DNA of 64,000 nucleotides. Origin: Dromaius novaehollandiae (taxonomy: Eukaryota > Chordata > Aves > Casuariiformes > Dromaiidae). Position 1 is the first letter of the stretch; the number at the start of each line of letters is the position of its first letter. A program made the position numbers and the translations under genes. The notes beneath the pieces are model-generated. The model was given only the letters and a program-made list of their open reading frames with translations, had not been told where the DNA came from and made no database searches. Below, piece after piece: positions 1 through 11,700 of this stretch. The DNA lies in assembly GCF_036370855.1 (NCBI RefSeq), contig NC_088099.1, forward strand, positions 29,532,501 to 29,596,500. The letters are read 5' to 3'.

Positions 1-2540
1 GAAGTTCACTGCTGACTCTGCTTGATGACTTTGTTCTATTATATTGAAGTGAAGCAGTTTTGTTCTCTAATAAGGTAGTGGATTCTTTATATTATTACTT
101 GAAAAATATTATTGAGTATTTTGAATTTTTGTATCCAGGACCTGTCTTTGTTTATAAAAGTACAAAGCTAGTTCACAAACAAACCTTTTTGGAGGGGAGG
201 GGGGCCGTTATCTCTAGTTTTGCTTGGCCTTGTTTGAACATGTTTGTTTTCTAGAAATGAGTTGCATAATTACAGTATCAAACTGGATTTTAAATGACCT
301 GTAGTGTGTGGGTTTTTTTTTTATTTCGTTTAAACCAACCGTGCAAGTTAACCAAGAGGGTTATGGTCACACACAATATCCACGGCTTTTCAAACGACTA
401 TTGAGCAAAATCTGAGTCCCTAGCAGAAGAAGAACAGACAGACAATGCTGATGATATAAAAGAAATGTTCCCCTCTTGCTTCTTTGACTTCTCATATTAT
501 ATATTGTATATTTTATTTGTTTAAACAGATGAGAACAAAGTCTAAGCCACTGTGCATACTGGAGATACTGTCTTGTATGTATGGTTGTTGCATGTACAGA
601 CCTATGTGAGAGCTAAAAGATGTCTCTTTTTAGTCTTGTTTTAAGACAAATGAAAAAATTACTTCTGTTTTCGTCTTCTAAACAAAGAAATGTGAAAATA
701 GCATGAGTAGTAAATATTCTTAATTTTAAAATGTTTAATTGACAGTTTAGAGAAGCTGAGCTTTAAGGCCTATATGAAAAGATAATAGCAGAGCTTTTTT
801 AATTAAATTCAAAGTAACTTGCATCTCTCTAATATAGAGCCCAAGTTCTCCTAACTGATTTCATAGTTTACAGTTGACCAGTTTAAGTAGCAGTTCATAG
901 CTTGCCTGTGTCCACAGAAGGCAGTTCACTCATCTCGCTGCTCATCCTTTCCTCCTATGGGTGACTGCTCTGCTAAATTCTGTATTCTAGCAGAATGTTT
1001 AGTTATATTCCATTTGCTGCTCAGTAGACATAACTTTCATCTGGAATGGGTGAGAAGGGAGGAAGCCAGGCAGGGAGTTGTATTATGGTTTCTTATATTT
1101 CTGTGAGGCCAGGAAATGAGAAGGACTTTCATCAAGCTTCAGTTTGTAGCCAAAATGGCACCTTGGACAGAGAAGCTATGAAAAGCACAAAACTAAATTT
1201 AATGAGCATATCAAAGGAATAAAGTGTAGCAGTATGGGGATAAAAAGGAAATGGCCTTTGTTTAGTTGAGTATGAAATTTAATGTTTTGTCACCAAGAAA
1301 GTGAAATAGTGTATGTTTAAGCAGATTCTTTTTTCTTGAGTGGTTTTGGCTTTAACTGCTTGCTAGCCTGACTATTAGAAAAGTTAAATGTGTTGTCCTT
1401 CTTTTACTTGTCTTCAGTTTTGTGTTGCACTACTTTCTGGCAGCATTGCTTCTGTTTCCTCATTGTAGTATCAACGTATAAGTACAGCTTTACGTAATGG
1501 GAATCTTGGATCTTTGAGGTTTACTGTGGGGAAGGAGAATATTTTTACTGAATGTTACTTAAAAAAGCAGGATGCAAAATCTTGAATTTGTGTTGATCTA
1601 CTTGGTTATTCTAGTCTGCAATTCTGTGTCAAGTATTGTGTATCAGAAATGTCTTACCTTGATCTTATGCATAAAAGTTGAGGGTTAATTTGATTGTCAG
1701 ACAGTTAGGAGTAAAGAAAAAGCGAAAGGATTTTCCATCTCAGAATTCGGGGGCGGGGGGGGGGAGGAGGATGAGGACTCTTTTTGGATGTGCATGAGGC
1801 TCTGTTTTATGTATTCTTTCAGCAGAGTTTTAAAAAAAGTGATTTTTTGAATCGTAATGTTCCTTTTTGTTTGAAACTAAGAAGCACTGCTTTTTCTTAT
1901 GCTTTAGAGATATCCACAGACAACATGATGAAAGTTAAATGTGTTTAAATATTTTGGGGTTCATCATTTCAAATGCCGTGTGTGTATATTCTTATTGAGA
2001 AGTAAAAAATGCATACATGCTTTATACATGTGCCTGGCAATACTTATGCCAATTACATTACTGTGCTGTACGTCACCCCTCAAGCCCAATATAGCTAATA
2101 GACTTTAATTTCCTTGCAAATGTTCTTCTCCTCCTCTGCTGGAGAAAAGCTTCTATACATACCAAAAGCATTACAACAGAAGTTTTGAGAAGTTTTAAAG
2201 TTGACATCACATGCCATTAGAATTAATTTGCTATTGAGATTTGTAATACATACTCTGGAATTTTAGATAAGCAGTGTTTTAAGTTTGTTTGTTTGTTTTA
2301 ATACTCATGCTGAAGAGTAACTAGAAGGCAAAATCATACTTCTGCTGTTTCCCAGTATAATTTGATACATTCAAAGCATGTTGGCTTTTCAGTTGTTTAA
2401 CTACTTAAAATCTTCAGAATAAAAAAAATAGAATAACAGAAAGGATGCAAATATCTGTTTTGAAGCTGTCAAAATTTTAAAGGGTATGTGCAACATGGTG
2501 AAAATTGTAAATTAAAAGGGGGGGGGGGCAGGGGAGAAAA

Positions 2541-3390
2541 GCTAGATGGACCCTCAAGTCTTAGTGCACTCTTGTCCAAAGACACAACCAGCTATTCATC
2601 ACTTCTTATGATGAACGTTTTTTCCTAATTTCAAGTGATAGAGGTTCCTGTTCATAACTATGGTTACATATTCCTGCTCTAATTTACATATTCTCCACAA
2701 TTTAAACCCAATACTTTTTGTCCACTTGGAGTGAGATACCATTCGTACATGTTTGAAGGCTACTATGTATTCCCTAGGTTTTATTACTAATACTAAACTA
2801 ACAATTTTTTCAATGTCTCTTTTGTCTAGGCTTTCTATAATTTATTTAGTTTGCCTATTTTAAAATAGGTTTTCTCAAATCAGTATGGTATTTCAACTGA
2901 GGCTTAACTGGTGGGAAGGAGAAAAGGAGGAAGTCCCTATGCCATGTATACAATGGTTCTATTTTTACTTTGTCATCTATTTTCCATAATACCATGATAC
3001 TGACTCTAATTTGGCTTATGAATCTTTTGATAACTGGACCTTCTGTGAAATAGGGCACATCTGGCTAGGCAGCTGTCTTGTACCCTTGCAGGTGAGTAGT
3101 GCTATTCACAGACTACACAGTTCATGCATTGCTTGCTTGTTTTGGGCCACTTGTCAATAGTGCTCTTCACAGAGCTTTTGATTTCTCTGCTGTCGTCTGC
3201 AAACTTTAGTATTCTCTATTCATTTATTTGAGTTATTAATGAAAATGATACTGAACCCTTGAAATCCCATTAATGGATCATTCTGGCTTTCTAGTGAATG
3301 ATGACAGGTACTCTATGGGAGCAGTAACTTGTTATGATAAGTGTCAGAGGTCCACCTACTTGATCTTGGCATTTTGAAATGGATGGATAT
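2541..3390 (-). mobile_element. Degraded CR1/L3-like LINE fragment
   Basis: Several phrases read on the + strand recall the complement of CR1/L3 LINE 3' ends: a tcctaatttcaag start, tgtccacttgga, tctcttttgtctaggct, and especially the run around 3192-3256 (gtctgcaaactt ... gttattaatgaaaatga ... ctgaaccc). The order fits one element read in antisense. It is heavily diverged with no intact reading frame. The family call and borders are inferred from pattern memory; a repeat-library comparison would decide. Confidence 0.45.
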
Positions 3391-3980
3391 TTGCTAAGGA
3401 GAAGGTAGTAGAGAATTTTGTTCACAGAGGAGGTCAAAATTAACTAATTCCACAATAGAAAGCTAAGATGACTACTGTGTGTGCATATGTGACCAAAGGT
3501 ACTAGCTTAATATCAAATCAACTTGTTTTATGCTATACTGATAAAAACTTCTTTCTGTGTGGGCTCTGAAGATAATTACTGGAAGACTTTAGGAGTAAAA
3601 ATAAAATTCTAGCTGTCATTTTGCCCTAAGAAGTTACCTTAACAGCACTGAGCTTTGGTTTACTTTAGGCATTTGGAAATAAGGAAAAAAAATCACACAA
3701 CACACAGCTGTGATAAGGGGCTTGTTGGATGTATATGTCAAGCTTGTCTATATCATTTAGCATGGATGTTTTTGAACAACAAAGTTGCATAGATATTAGC
3801 ATTGATATAAGTGTGTTTTCAGTTTAGACTGCTTAAATGTACCTTACAGAAAGTTTTAAACATGACAAAATCATAGATGTCTCCTACCTAAGTTGCAACT
3901 GCTTTTGTTAGGAACTGAAAGATATATTTAGCAGAAGATGCTAAACTTTCCCAATGTAACAAGCTGTAATCCTTATTACT

Positions 3981-4050
3981 ACCTATATACTTATATAGTA
4001 TATACTTATATAGTATATATTACCTATTATACTTATATACTACCTATGTA
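3981..4050. repeat. AT-rich short tandem repeat
   Basis: A unit close to TATACTTATATAGTA is repeated about two and a half times, followed by an imperfect reversed copy (ATTATACTTATATACTACC). It is almost entirely A/T with self-complementary character. Likely a simple repeat. Confidence 0.75.
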
Positions 4051-5989
4051 AAACAAACGAGTATAAAAGAGAACTTGGCCAGAGGTTGGCTATGCAGAGA
4101 AACTGGGAAAGCTGTTAAGTACAACTCCTCTTTAAAAAAGAAAACAAGTTTTGTGTTGTCTTCCCTTTTCTGCTTGCACAAATGAATTGAAGCTGCTCCT
4201 TCAAAAAGGTAAAATAACAGGATGAATCATACAGAAATGTTGGCAAAAGTAATAGCAATTTCAGCAGCATAACATGCCTGTGCAGCTGCTCTTAATAAAG
4301 TCTCCTTGTTTATTTGTAGATGACAAATTTAAGAAGCCTGGATAAGTACTTTAGTGGGGGTAGGGGAAGAATTGTAATTCATCTATGGTGGAAGAGCTTG
4401 AATTCTTAACTACTTTGGTGGAATTTTTAAATAAAAGAGAATATGCTCAAAAGAAGAAAAAAGTCTTGGTGTACAAATAAAAAACAGCACTATTTTCTGA
4501 TGTCTACTTAAAATGACCTATAATCAGATGCATCTAGATTTAATAAAATTAAGGACCTAGAAAAACACTGAGTGTTGAACAGATTAAAATGATAAAAAAT
4601 TTTAACTCAACTTCTGTACACTTAACTAGATCTTAAATGTCAGTTGTGGTCTTATTTGTCAGGGTTTTTTTGTTTTGTTTTTTACTGCCTTTTCATTCTA
4701 TTGAGTAAAATCTTCTGTGCTACTTACAGTAATAGTCTTCTCCTTTCTGTTAGCTTCTAGGCTATTAATCAAAGCCGAACCTAAATCCAAACTAAATTGA
4801 AGACTTCCTGCAGTAATCTTGGGAATATGTTGGGTAAACTTGAAATCAGTCCATCAAATTAAGTATGTGGTTGTATCTGTAGTCTTTCTAATGTAGCCAT
4901 AATATTGTCTAGAAGATCATGGTCAACTCCCCTTACAGGGAGAACTGTATCATTAGGTGTAACAGTGAAAATGACTGTCCTTGAACTCCCCTCCCCCCAC
5001 TACACATAGTCAAAAACAAGTGTTTATACTTTCCCTGTACAGGAGAGACTTGGAAAAAATGTTTTTTGGCATGAAACTGGTCAGATTTTTCTCCTAAAAC
5101 TGTCTTTAACCTTTATTTTATAACCTGAGTGATTTCCAAGAACTTACTAATGTCAGTCTTAACTGACATGTGCCCATCTTTTCTCCCCCCTGCCCCGCCC
5201 CCAAATTAGAGTGGCAAAACCTTGCCTAATGTCCAAATTCAGCTTGAGTACTCCTGTAAACTATAAAATGGCATATGAAGTTCTCCAGCTCCAGGGCATA
5301 TGCTTAGAAATAGAAACCCTTCAAGAAGATTCTCTGGCAGTAGTTGAGCTGTTTACACTGCTGATGCTATAAGGTTCATTAGTTATCCAAACCCCCTTTG
5401 GAGGGAAGAGGATAGGTGGGATTAGGGGTGAGGTGAATGGATCTGGATTGTAGGTTTACCGTTGTGTATGTACCCAAAACACACAAATTTGGGTCAGAAT
5501 GTAAGACAATGGCTTACTGTTTGCTGGATCTTTTTAAAGCTTCTTTAAAGTTGTAGAAGAGAAAGGTGAGGAAACAATTTGTGTTATTTGGCCTGGCATT
5601 CCGTGCCATTTGATGTGAGAGTTTGAAATAGTATTCTTCGGGTTGTACAATAAGTTTTATTGTGACTTGAACTCCATTTTAGAAAGATTTTTGTTACCAT
5701 TTCTGTTGCAGGCAAAAGACTAAAACTGTGTAAAGTGTTTAACTACTTCTTAAGATATCTTTTAAGCATGTATAAGAACCTTTCTTGCATTCGTAACTAC
5801 TTAGAAATACAATTTGAAGAGGAGGCATGCATTTTGAACAAATAAATGAGTTGGGCAAAGCCCTCTATATTTCGTGACTTTAATGAGCTCAGTCATCCTG
5901 TTAGTACACTGCTCCCTTCTTGTCCTAAGTGGGTTTTGATATGTAACTTTGATTAAAGATTAAGTGATATTTAACTTCTCTCTCTCCAG

Positions 5990-6106
5990 GTGAAGATGGA
6001 GCAGGTAAAACTAGCTTAATAGGAAAAATTCAAGGAATAGAAGAATATAAAAAAGGAAGAGGAATGGAGTATTTGTATTTAAATGTGCATGATGAAGATC
6101 GAGATG
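5990..6106 (+). CDS. DYNC1LI1: DYNC1LI1 coding exon (P-loop exon, first in window)
   Basis: The acceptor is ctctccag and the donor gtaagt. The exon enters in phase 1 (first base of the P-loop Gly comes from an upstream exon outside the window). It encodes [20 protein letters not shown] and the following [19 protein letters not shown], almost identical to the mammalian nucleotide-binding loop region. Confidence 0.95.
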
Positions 6107-8702
6107 GTAAGTTTTTAGTTGTAATAATATTTTAAACCAGTTTGAAAGTAATGGTTCAGTAGTGTGATATTTGGAATGAAGGTGGGATGTCTTACTTTCT
6201 AGATTACTTGTGGGAATCCAGCTTAGGCCATGAATGATTTCTATCATGAGGAGGTTCTTAGGTTTCTCAATCTAATTAGCCTTTAGTAGATATCATGAAT
6301 AACCACTGAAGTGATAGAGGAGGCAAGGAGTCAGTGAGAAGGTTGAAAAGACAAGAAAAAGAATCTTAGTTGCACTATTCTGAATTGATGCTTGGCAGAA
6401 GTTTTCTCTAGGCTTGACAAATGTACATGTCTAGGCTCTTATCTGGCATCTCAGTTATTGTAGTAAGTATTTATATTTGTGGATGTACAGAGAAACTTTT
6501 GTCTTGGTGATAGCAGAGAGAATGTGCAGGGCTACATATAAGGCATTGATGGGTAGGAAAACATATACAGTGATAAAGGAGATATAAAGGACGGGAGAGG
6601 TGAAACAGATTTGGAAGGGAAAAGGAGAAGCTGTGATTTTGTTGGCTTGAATTGGCTCATAGCTACAAGATTAAAGATTAAAGATCCAGGCTCAAAATAC
6701 CTGTGCTGATGGAATGTATAATTGATGCTTGTATATGGGGGACAGGGGAAGAGTATGGCCAGGCACTGTAGAGGTACAATGAATTATCTAGAGGCAATGC
6801 TTAGAGGGAACAGGGCGTGAGTAAGGACATACTGGGAGCTATGGGGGGAAAATGGGATTTCTCATCCACATTAAAAGAACAAATACAGGTAAAAGGAGAA
6901 CCAGAGAAGATAGGTTCTCTTATTTTTTTTTTCCTCCTTTCCTCTGAAATCGTGTGCTTTCCTGACTTCCATGTCTGACTGCTGGTCTCAAAGATGACTT
7001 GACAGAGTTAACAGGATTGGGATTTTTTGGTTTAAGTGTGTTCCTCAGAACTCTTGTAGTAAATTTAAACAATAATAATCTGAAGGCAAACTGTAACTGT
7101 ATTGAGTGCTCTAATTTCAAATCTCCAGCTTTTCATTCACAATGGAAGTTGGTGTCTCTGAATATATGAGTACAGTGTTTTGGGGGAAGAAACAGTGGAG
7201 CAGTCTAGTTATGTGGTGGTTGTGGGTTTTTTTCCAGATTGGAAGGAGTAGCTGTGAATAATTTTTTTGCCTGATAACTTTCTATCTAAACCATTAAAAC
7301 TTGCAATAAAAATATGCAGTTCTACTTGAGTTTTCTAAAGGGCCAAGGTGCACTCTGTTCTCTAAGGGGAATATAGGCATACCATGTTGGAGTTTTGCAG
7401 GAGAAATGGCCATCCTTGAGGGCTGAGCAGCCCTTGGACTGAGAAGGGATGGTTGAATTTGTCCAATTTCCCCCTGCACCTTCCCCCTCTGCCCTCCCAC
7501 AGTTGCATTTTGAAGAGGTGGCAGGGGGGAGATCTCTCTCTCTAAAATGATGAAGATAAATTTTGGAAATGTTGAATGTTATATTTGGGCTTTCGCTTTT
7601 AGATAATATATTTAAGATCTTCAGTTATCAGCCATTAATCTGAGTTCTTTAAATTTCAGGGCTTGGGAGAGGAGGGGAGTTTCTACAAGCTGCAGTTTGC
7701 TGTCTTGTTATGTATCTGTTCATTTAACTGATACAACATATCTTCATTGTTTCTTGTATTTTACATGTCTAACAAAGATTTAATATCTGTTATGTAGCGG
7801 ATAATTTCAAATAAGACTCTTCAATTTTTCTCCTTTCATTGTAGATCAAACAAGATGTAATGTATGGATCTTGGATGGTGACCTGTATCACAAAGGTCTT
7901 CTTAAATTTGCAATGGAAGCAAACTCTCTAAAGGACACTCTGGTTATGCTGGTAGTAGACATGTCTAGGCCTTGGACTGCACTGGATTCTTTACAAAAAT
8001 GGGCAAGTGTTGTAAGAGAGCATATTGACAAGTTAAAAATTCCTCCTGAAGAAATGAAAGAAATGGAACAAAAGTGTGAGTATTCTGTATATATATATAG
8101 GAACCCATTGAAATCAAATATGCTTAATGCTTTCTGCACCATTTAACCTCTCCATTGCAGTCTCTTTCATGCTTTGGAAATGTGATTTTAAAACTAGGAG
8201 TTGGAGATATCCCAGTCAACTTTCAGATAAGTCTAAAGTACTTACATGAACTTAATAATGTCATAGCTCCAGGTTAATTTTGAACAGCCTTTTTTTTGCC
8301 TTGGGGGTACTGATCTCAGTCATAACATGAATCTTTTCCATTTGCCTCCCCTTGAATTACTTCAGGAAAGTGTGTTTGGGAAAGCTATGTTTCAAGATCA
8401 AATAGCATGATTTAACTTTGTTTGTAAGTCTGAAGTTGCTCTTGAACTGGGATATTTTTAAGCAACTGACTGCCAGATTGCAGAATAGCTTTGTCGGAAA
8501 TGCAAGTTGTAGCTGTGATTAAAATAGCCCATTATTATTAGTTGTAGATACTCTGGAATTGTATTTTTTTTTTCTTTTGTTTTTTGTGGCTGTTCTTTTA
8601 AGACAGATCCTTGTAAGGGGAGTCTCATCCTTGAGGATCTTATCTTCCACTACAGTAACTTGTTTAGGAGAGCAACAGCTTTGGATTCTCTCTGTGTGTG
8701 GC

Positions 8703-8769
<67 letters not shown>

Positions 8770-11700
8770 TTTTTTTCTTTTCTTTTTTTTTTTTTTTTTC
8801 CCCCCCATATATTAAAACACACACCCACATCCAAAACCAGTTTGAGGATATGATTTTACTGGATGGAAGTACCAAGGAAGCAATATCTTTGTTAATCAAG
8901 TAATGTTTAGCTGTTAGTTTAGCTCCTTTGCTGACTGACTGAACAGAATAGTGAGATTCCAGAAAATCCAGAAAACTCAAATGATGAATTGAGACCAAGA
9001 GTAACAGCTGTTCAAAGGTTTTATCTGCCATCCTGAGTTCTTTTATCCTACAGATAGTAGGATTACATTCCTACAGATACTGATGGCCTGTGTGCAGGGT
9101 ATAATAGAAGCGCTGTAAACAATCCAGATAAGAGTTGGAAAAAGTTTTGTTTCGGCCCTCCTATGGTGTGACTTCATGCATGGCTAGGCTAACAGCAGCT
9201 TGCAACTGGCAAAAGGAGAGAGAAATTTTGCATGCTTGACTTCTGGCTGCGTGGTCCTGCTCTATTCTTTTGTCAGCTTCAGTGCTCATGAGAGGCTCCT
9301 GTGAGCTGACTGAACTCGCTAACAGGGTTGAAATCTACTGAGGGTTTGTGGATGTGGTTTTCTGGGAGTGTTTTTCTGGGTTTATTTTCCAGTTCTAGCA
9401 ACTTAACTCCACTCAACGACAGACCCTGTGAGGACTGAGACTGGCACAGGGGAAGTGTTAGGGGATAAACAGCAGCTGTTTCTGGGAATGGGATCTTTCT
9501 TCCTGTTTTTGAGTTCCACTGTGTCTCATGGCCTGGTCACTTCCACTGTGTCTCAAGGAAGACCTGAGACTGATGTAGTATATTACAGCTCAAAGACTCT
9601 GGAATACAATCTTCCTCCTTTTTCCTGCTTTCTCTCCTTGCAGGAAAAACTTATGTTAGAGACACGCGAAGGGAATTTTGGGACTCCATTGGAGGACTTC
9701 CAGCCCTGGAGTACTGTGATTTTTATTTTAGTGTGTGACTATCCCAGAACAGACAGGATGCTCTGGGGGAAAGCCTCCCTTGTGTGGCTGGCACATCTCA
9801 GTGAGAACTCTGCATTTAAAATGTCAATTTAGGAGGTGCTCAGAGGGTTTATGAACTGACTGTTGAAGTAGAGATGCTAATCTGTTTAAAAAAAAATCTG
9901 TTATTGTAAACTCTGAAATCTGTAGAGAAGTTGAATAATTTTGACTGACTAAGCCTTTTTCTCCAGGTTGTTGAAATGGGTCTTTCTCTGTTGATTCAAC
10001 TAATGCTTTTCTAGATATGAACTCACAGGGTTCCAGTCAGTTCAGAGAAGGTAGGGTTGGATTAACATAAATCAGGGAAGAAGCAATGAGAGTGTACTAG
10101 AGAAATTAGCCACTAGTGTGCACAATTCAGCTAAATTGTTTTGCTGCCCGAGGTTTAGCTGAATCAGGCTGTGCTACTCATGGAAAAGTAATCAGTCGTG
10201 TTTTCAGATCAAATGTTGATTCTGCTGTGCGAAACGGGACATGTGATAGGAAAGGTATAGGCATTTGACTAATGCTGCATCCTTGACTGCAGGAATAGTA
10301 AATGACCATGTAATTAGAGGCTTGGGTGTATGCATTGGAACTGAACAGAAGAGTTACACTTGTAACTTTATCTTTGTTTCTAATTCTTGTTATATTTTAA
10401 CTTATTCTTCTTTCTAAATTTTAAAGTAGTATCTGATCTATTGTGAAAGCATACCCAATATTTAATACGGTGTTAACTAATAGTATGTTTATATGCTAAT
10501 ATAACAGAGGTGTTTGCTCTCTTACCATTGCATAATAGATGTCCTATTGCTACTGAAAGCTATTAAATAACTAACATTTCTACATTCTATTTTTCTTGCT
10601 TATTACTACTGTAGATTCACTGTACAGAGAGAAAGAGAAGTGTGGACATAGGATTTCTAGGTCAAAGTGGCGTAAGGTAGCAGCAAAGCAGTATATGTGA
10701 AGCTTACTTCTGTTTATTCTAACAACCTGTTCCATTAATTATACCAAGAAGAATACAAGGAAATTGACTTTCTTTAGGAGATGTATCAAGTAATAATAGC
10801 TGATAGCAACTGCCTAGTGGTTCCACAATGATTAAAATACAATTGGGTTAACATCTTTATGTTGACACTCTTTTCCTCTGCTTGTGTTCTTGCACCTGCT
10901 GATAAAGAAGATCTTAGATTTACTAGCTCTCTCCTGTGCTGCACAAAACAAATAGGCAAAACTCAAGGCATGTTCAGTTCTTTTCAACATAAAGAAGCAG
11001 AAGTACAATACAGTAAACAGCACTAGAGATCAATGGCAGTGGAAATCATTGTTGAAATAATGCAGTAGCTGCTCTTTTAATACAACTTTTTTTACTTTCA
11101 GTGGTAAGAGACTTCCAGGAATATATAGAACCAGGCGAGGATTTTCCAGCTTCTCCACAGAGAAGAAGTACTTCATTACAGGAAGACAAAGATGACAGTG
11201 TGATTTTACCCCTGGGTGCAGATACACTAACATGTAACTTAGGCATTCCAGTAGTAGTAGTTTGTACAAAGGTTTGTTTCATGTTTTAGGGTTTTTTGCA
11301 TATTTCATTTAAGGAACTCTGTCAATTGTGGATTTGGGGTGGGAAGCACATGGTTCTTAAGTCATTCTGAATACCTTGGATAAGAATTCTTAAGTGTTCA
11401 GTGTTGAAGGTTGCCTATCTTCTGGAAGCCCTGATGGTGTGTTAATTTGGGAGTAGTTTTTCCTGCAGTCATACCAGTTCACAAGAGATTGAGGAATGCC
11501 TCAGACCTCGTTTTGCTCACAGAAGTGAGCTAGTCAGTAAGCAACTAAAATACACCTTAGTCTGCTAAATCTTCCTTTCCCACAGACAGTGTTTTGGATT
11601 TTACTTTTTTAATATTTCTGATCTTTCTCTGAAGATGACTATATTTTAGGGTTCTGGTTAGTAAAGTGTTTCTCTACTAACTTTCCTTAATTCTTAGCAT

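Larger units (their letters stand above)
1..5989 (+). other. DYNC1LI1: DYNC1LI1 upstream intron (partial)
   Basis: No coding exon was found; in particular I could not find the segment preceding the P-loop (NLWSCILSEV.. in mammals). The stretch is AT-rich with G runs (1748-1769, 2518-2528), an AT-rich tandem repeat near 3981-4050, a short hairpin at 5150-5169 and an old LINE-like segment near 2541-3390. The small open frames in it look random. Confidence 0.7.

Noticed and set aside
7888-8142. - strand frame over the DYNC1LI1 exon
   Set aside because: An antisense shadow of the true exon at 7845-8075.
8519-9031. 170-codon - strand frame with Lys and Thr-His repeats
   Set aside because: It is produced by the GT microsatellite and T-rich tract; no sensible protein.
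11030-11289. Three frames overlapping the DYNC1LI1 exon at 11102
   Set aside because: The two - strand frames are shadows; the + frame is the exon itself with intronic ends.
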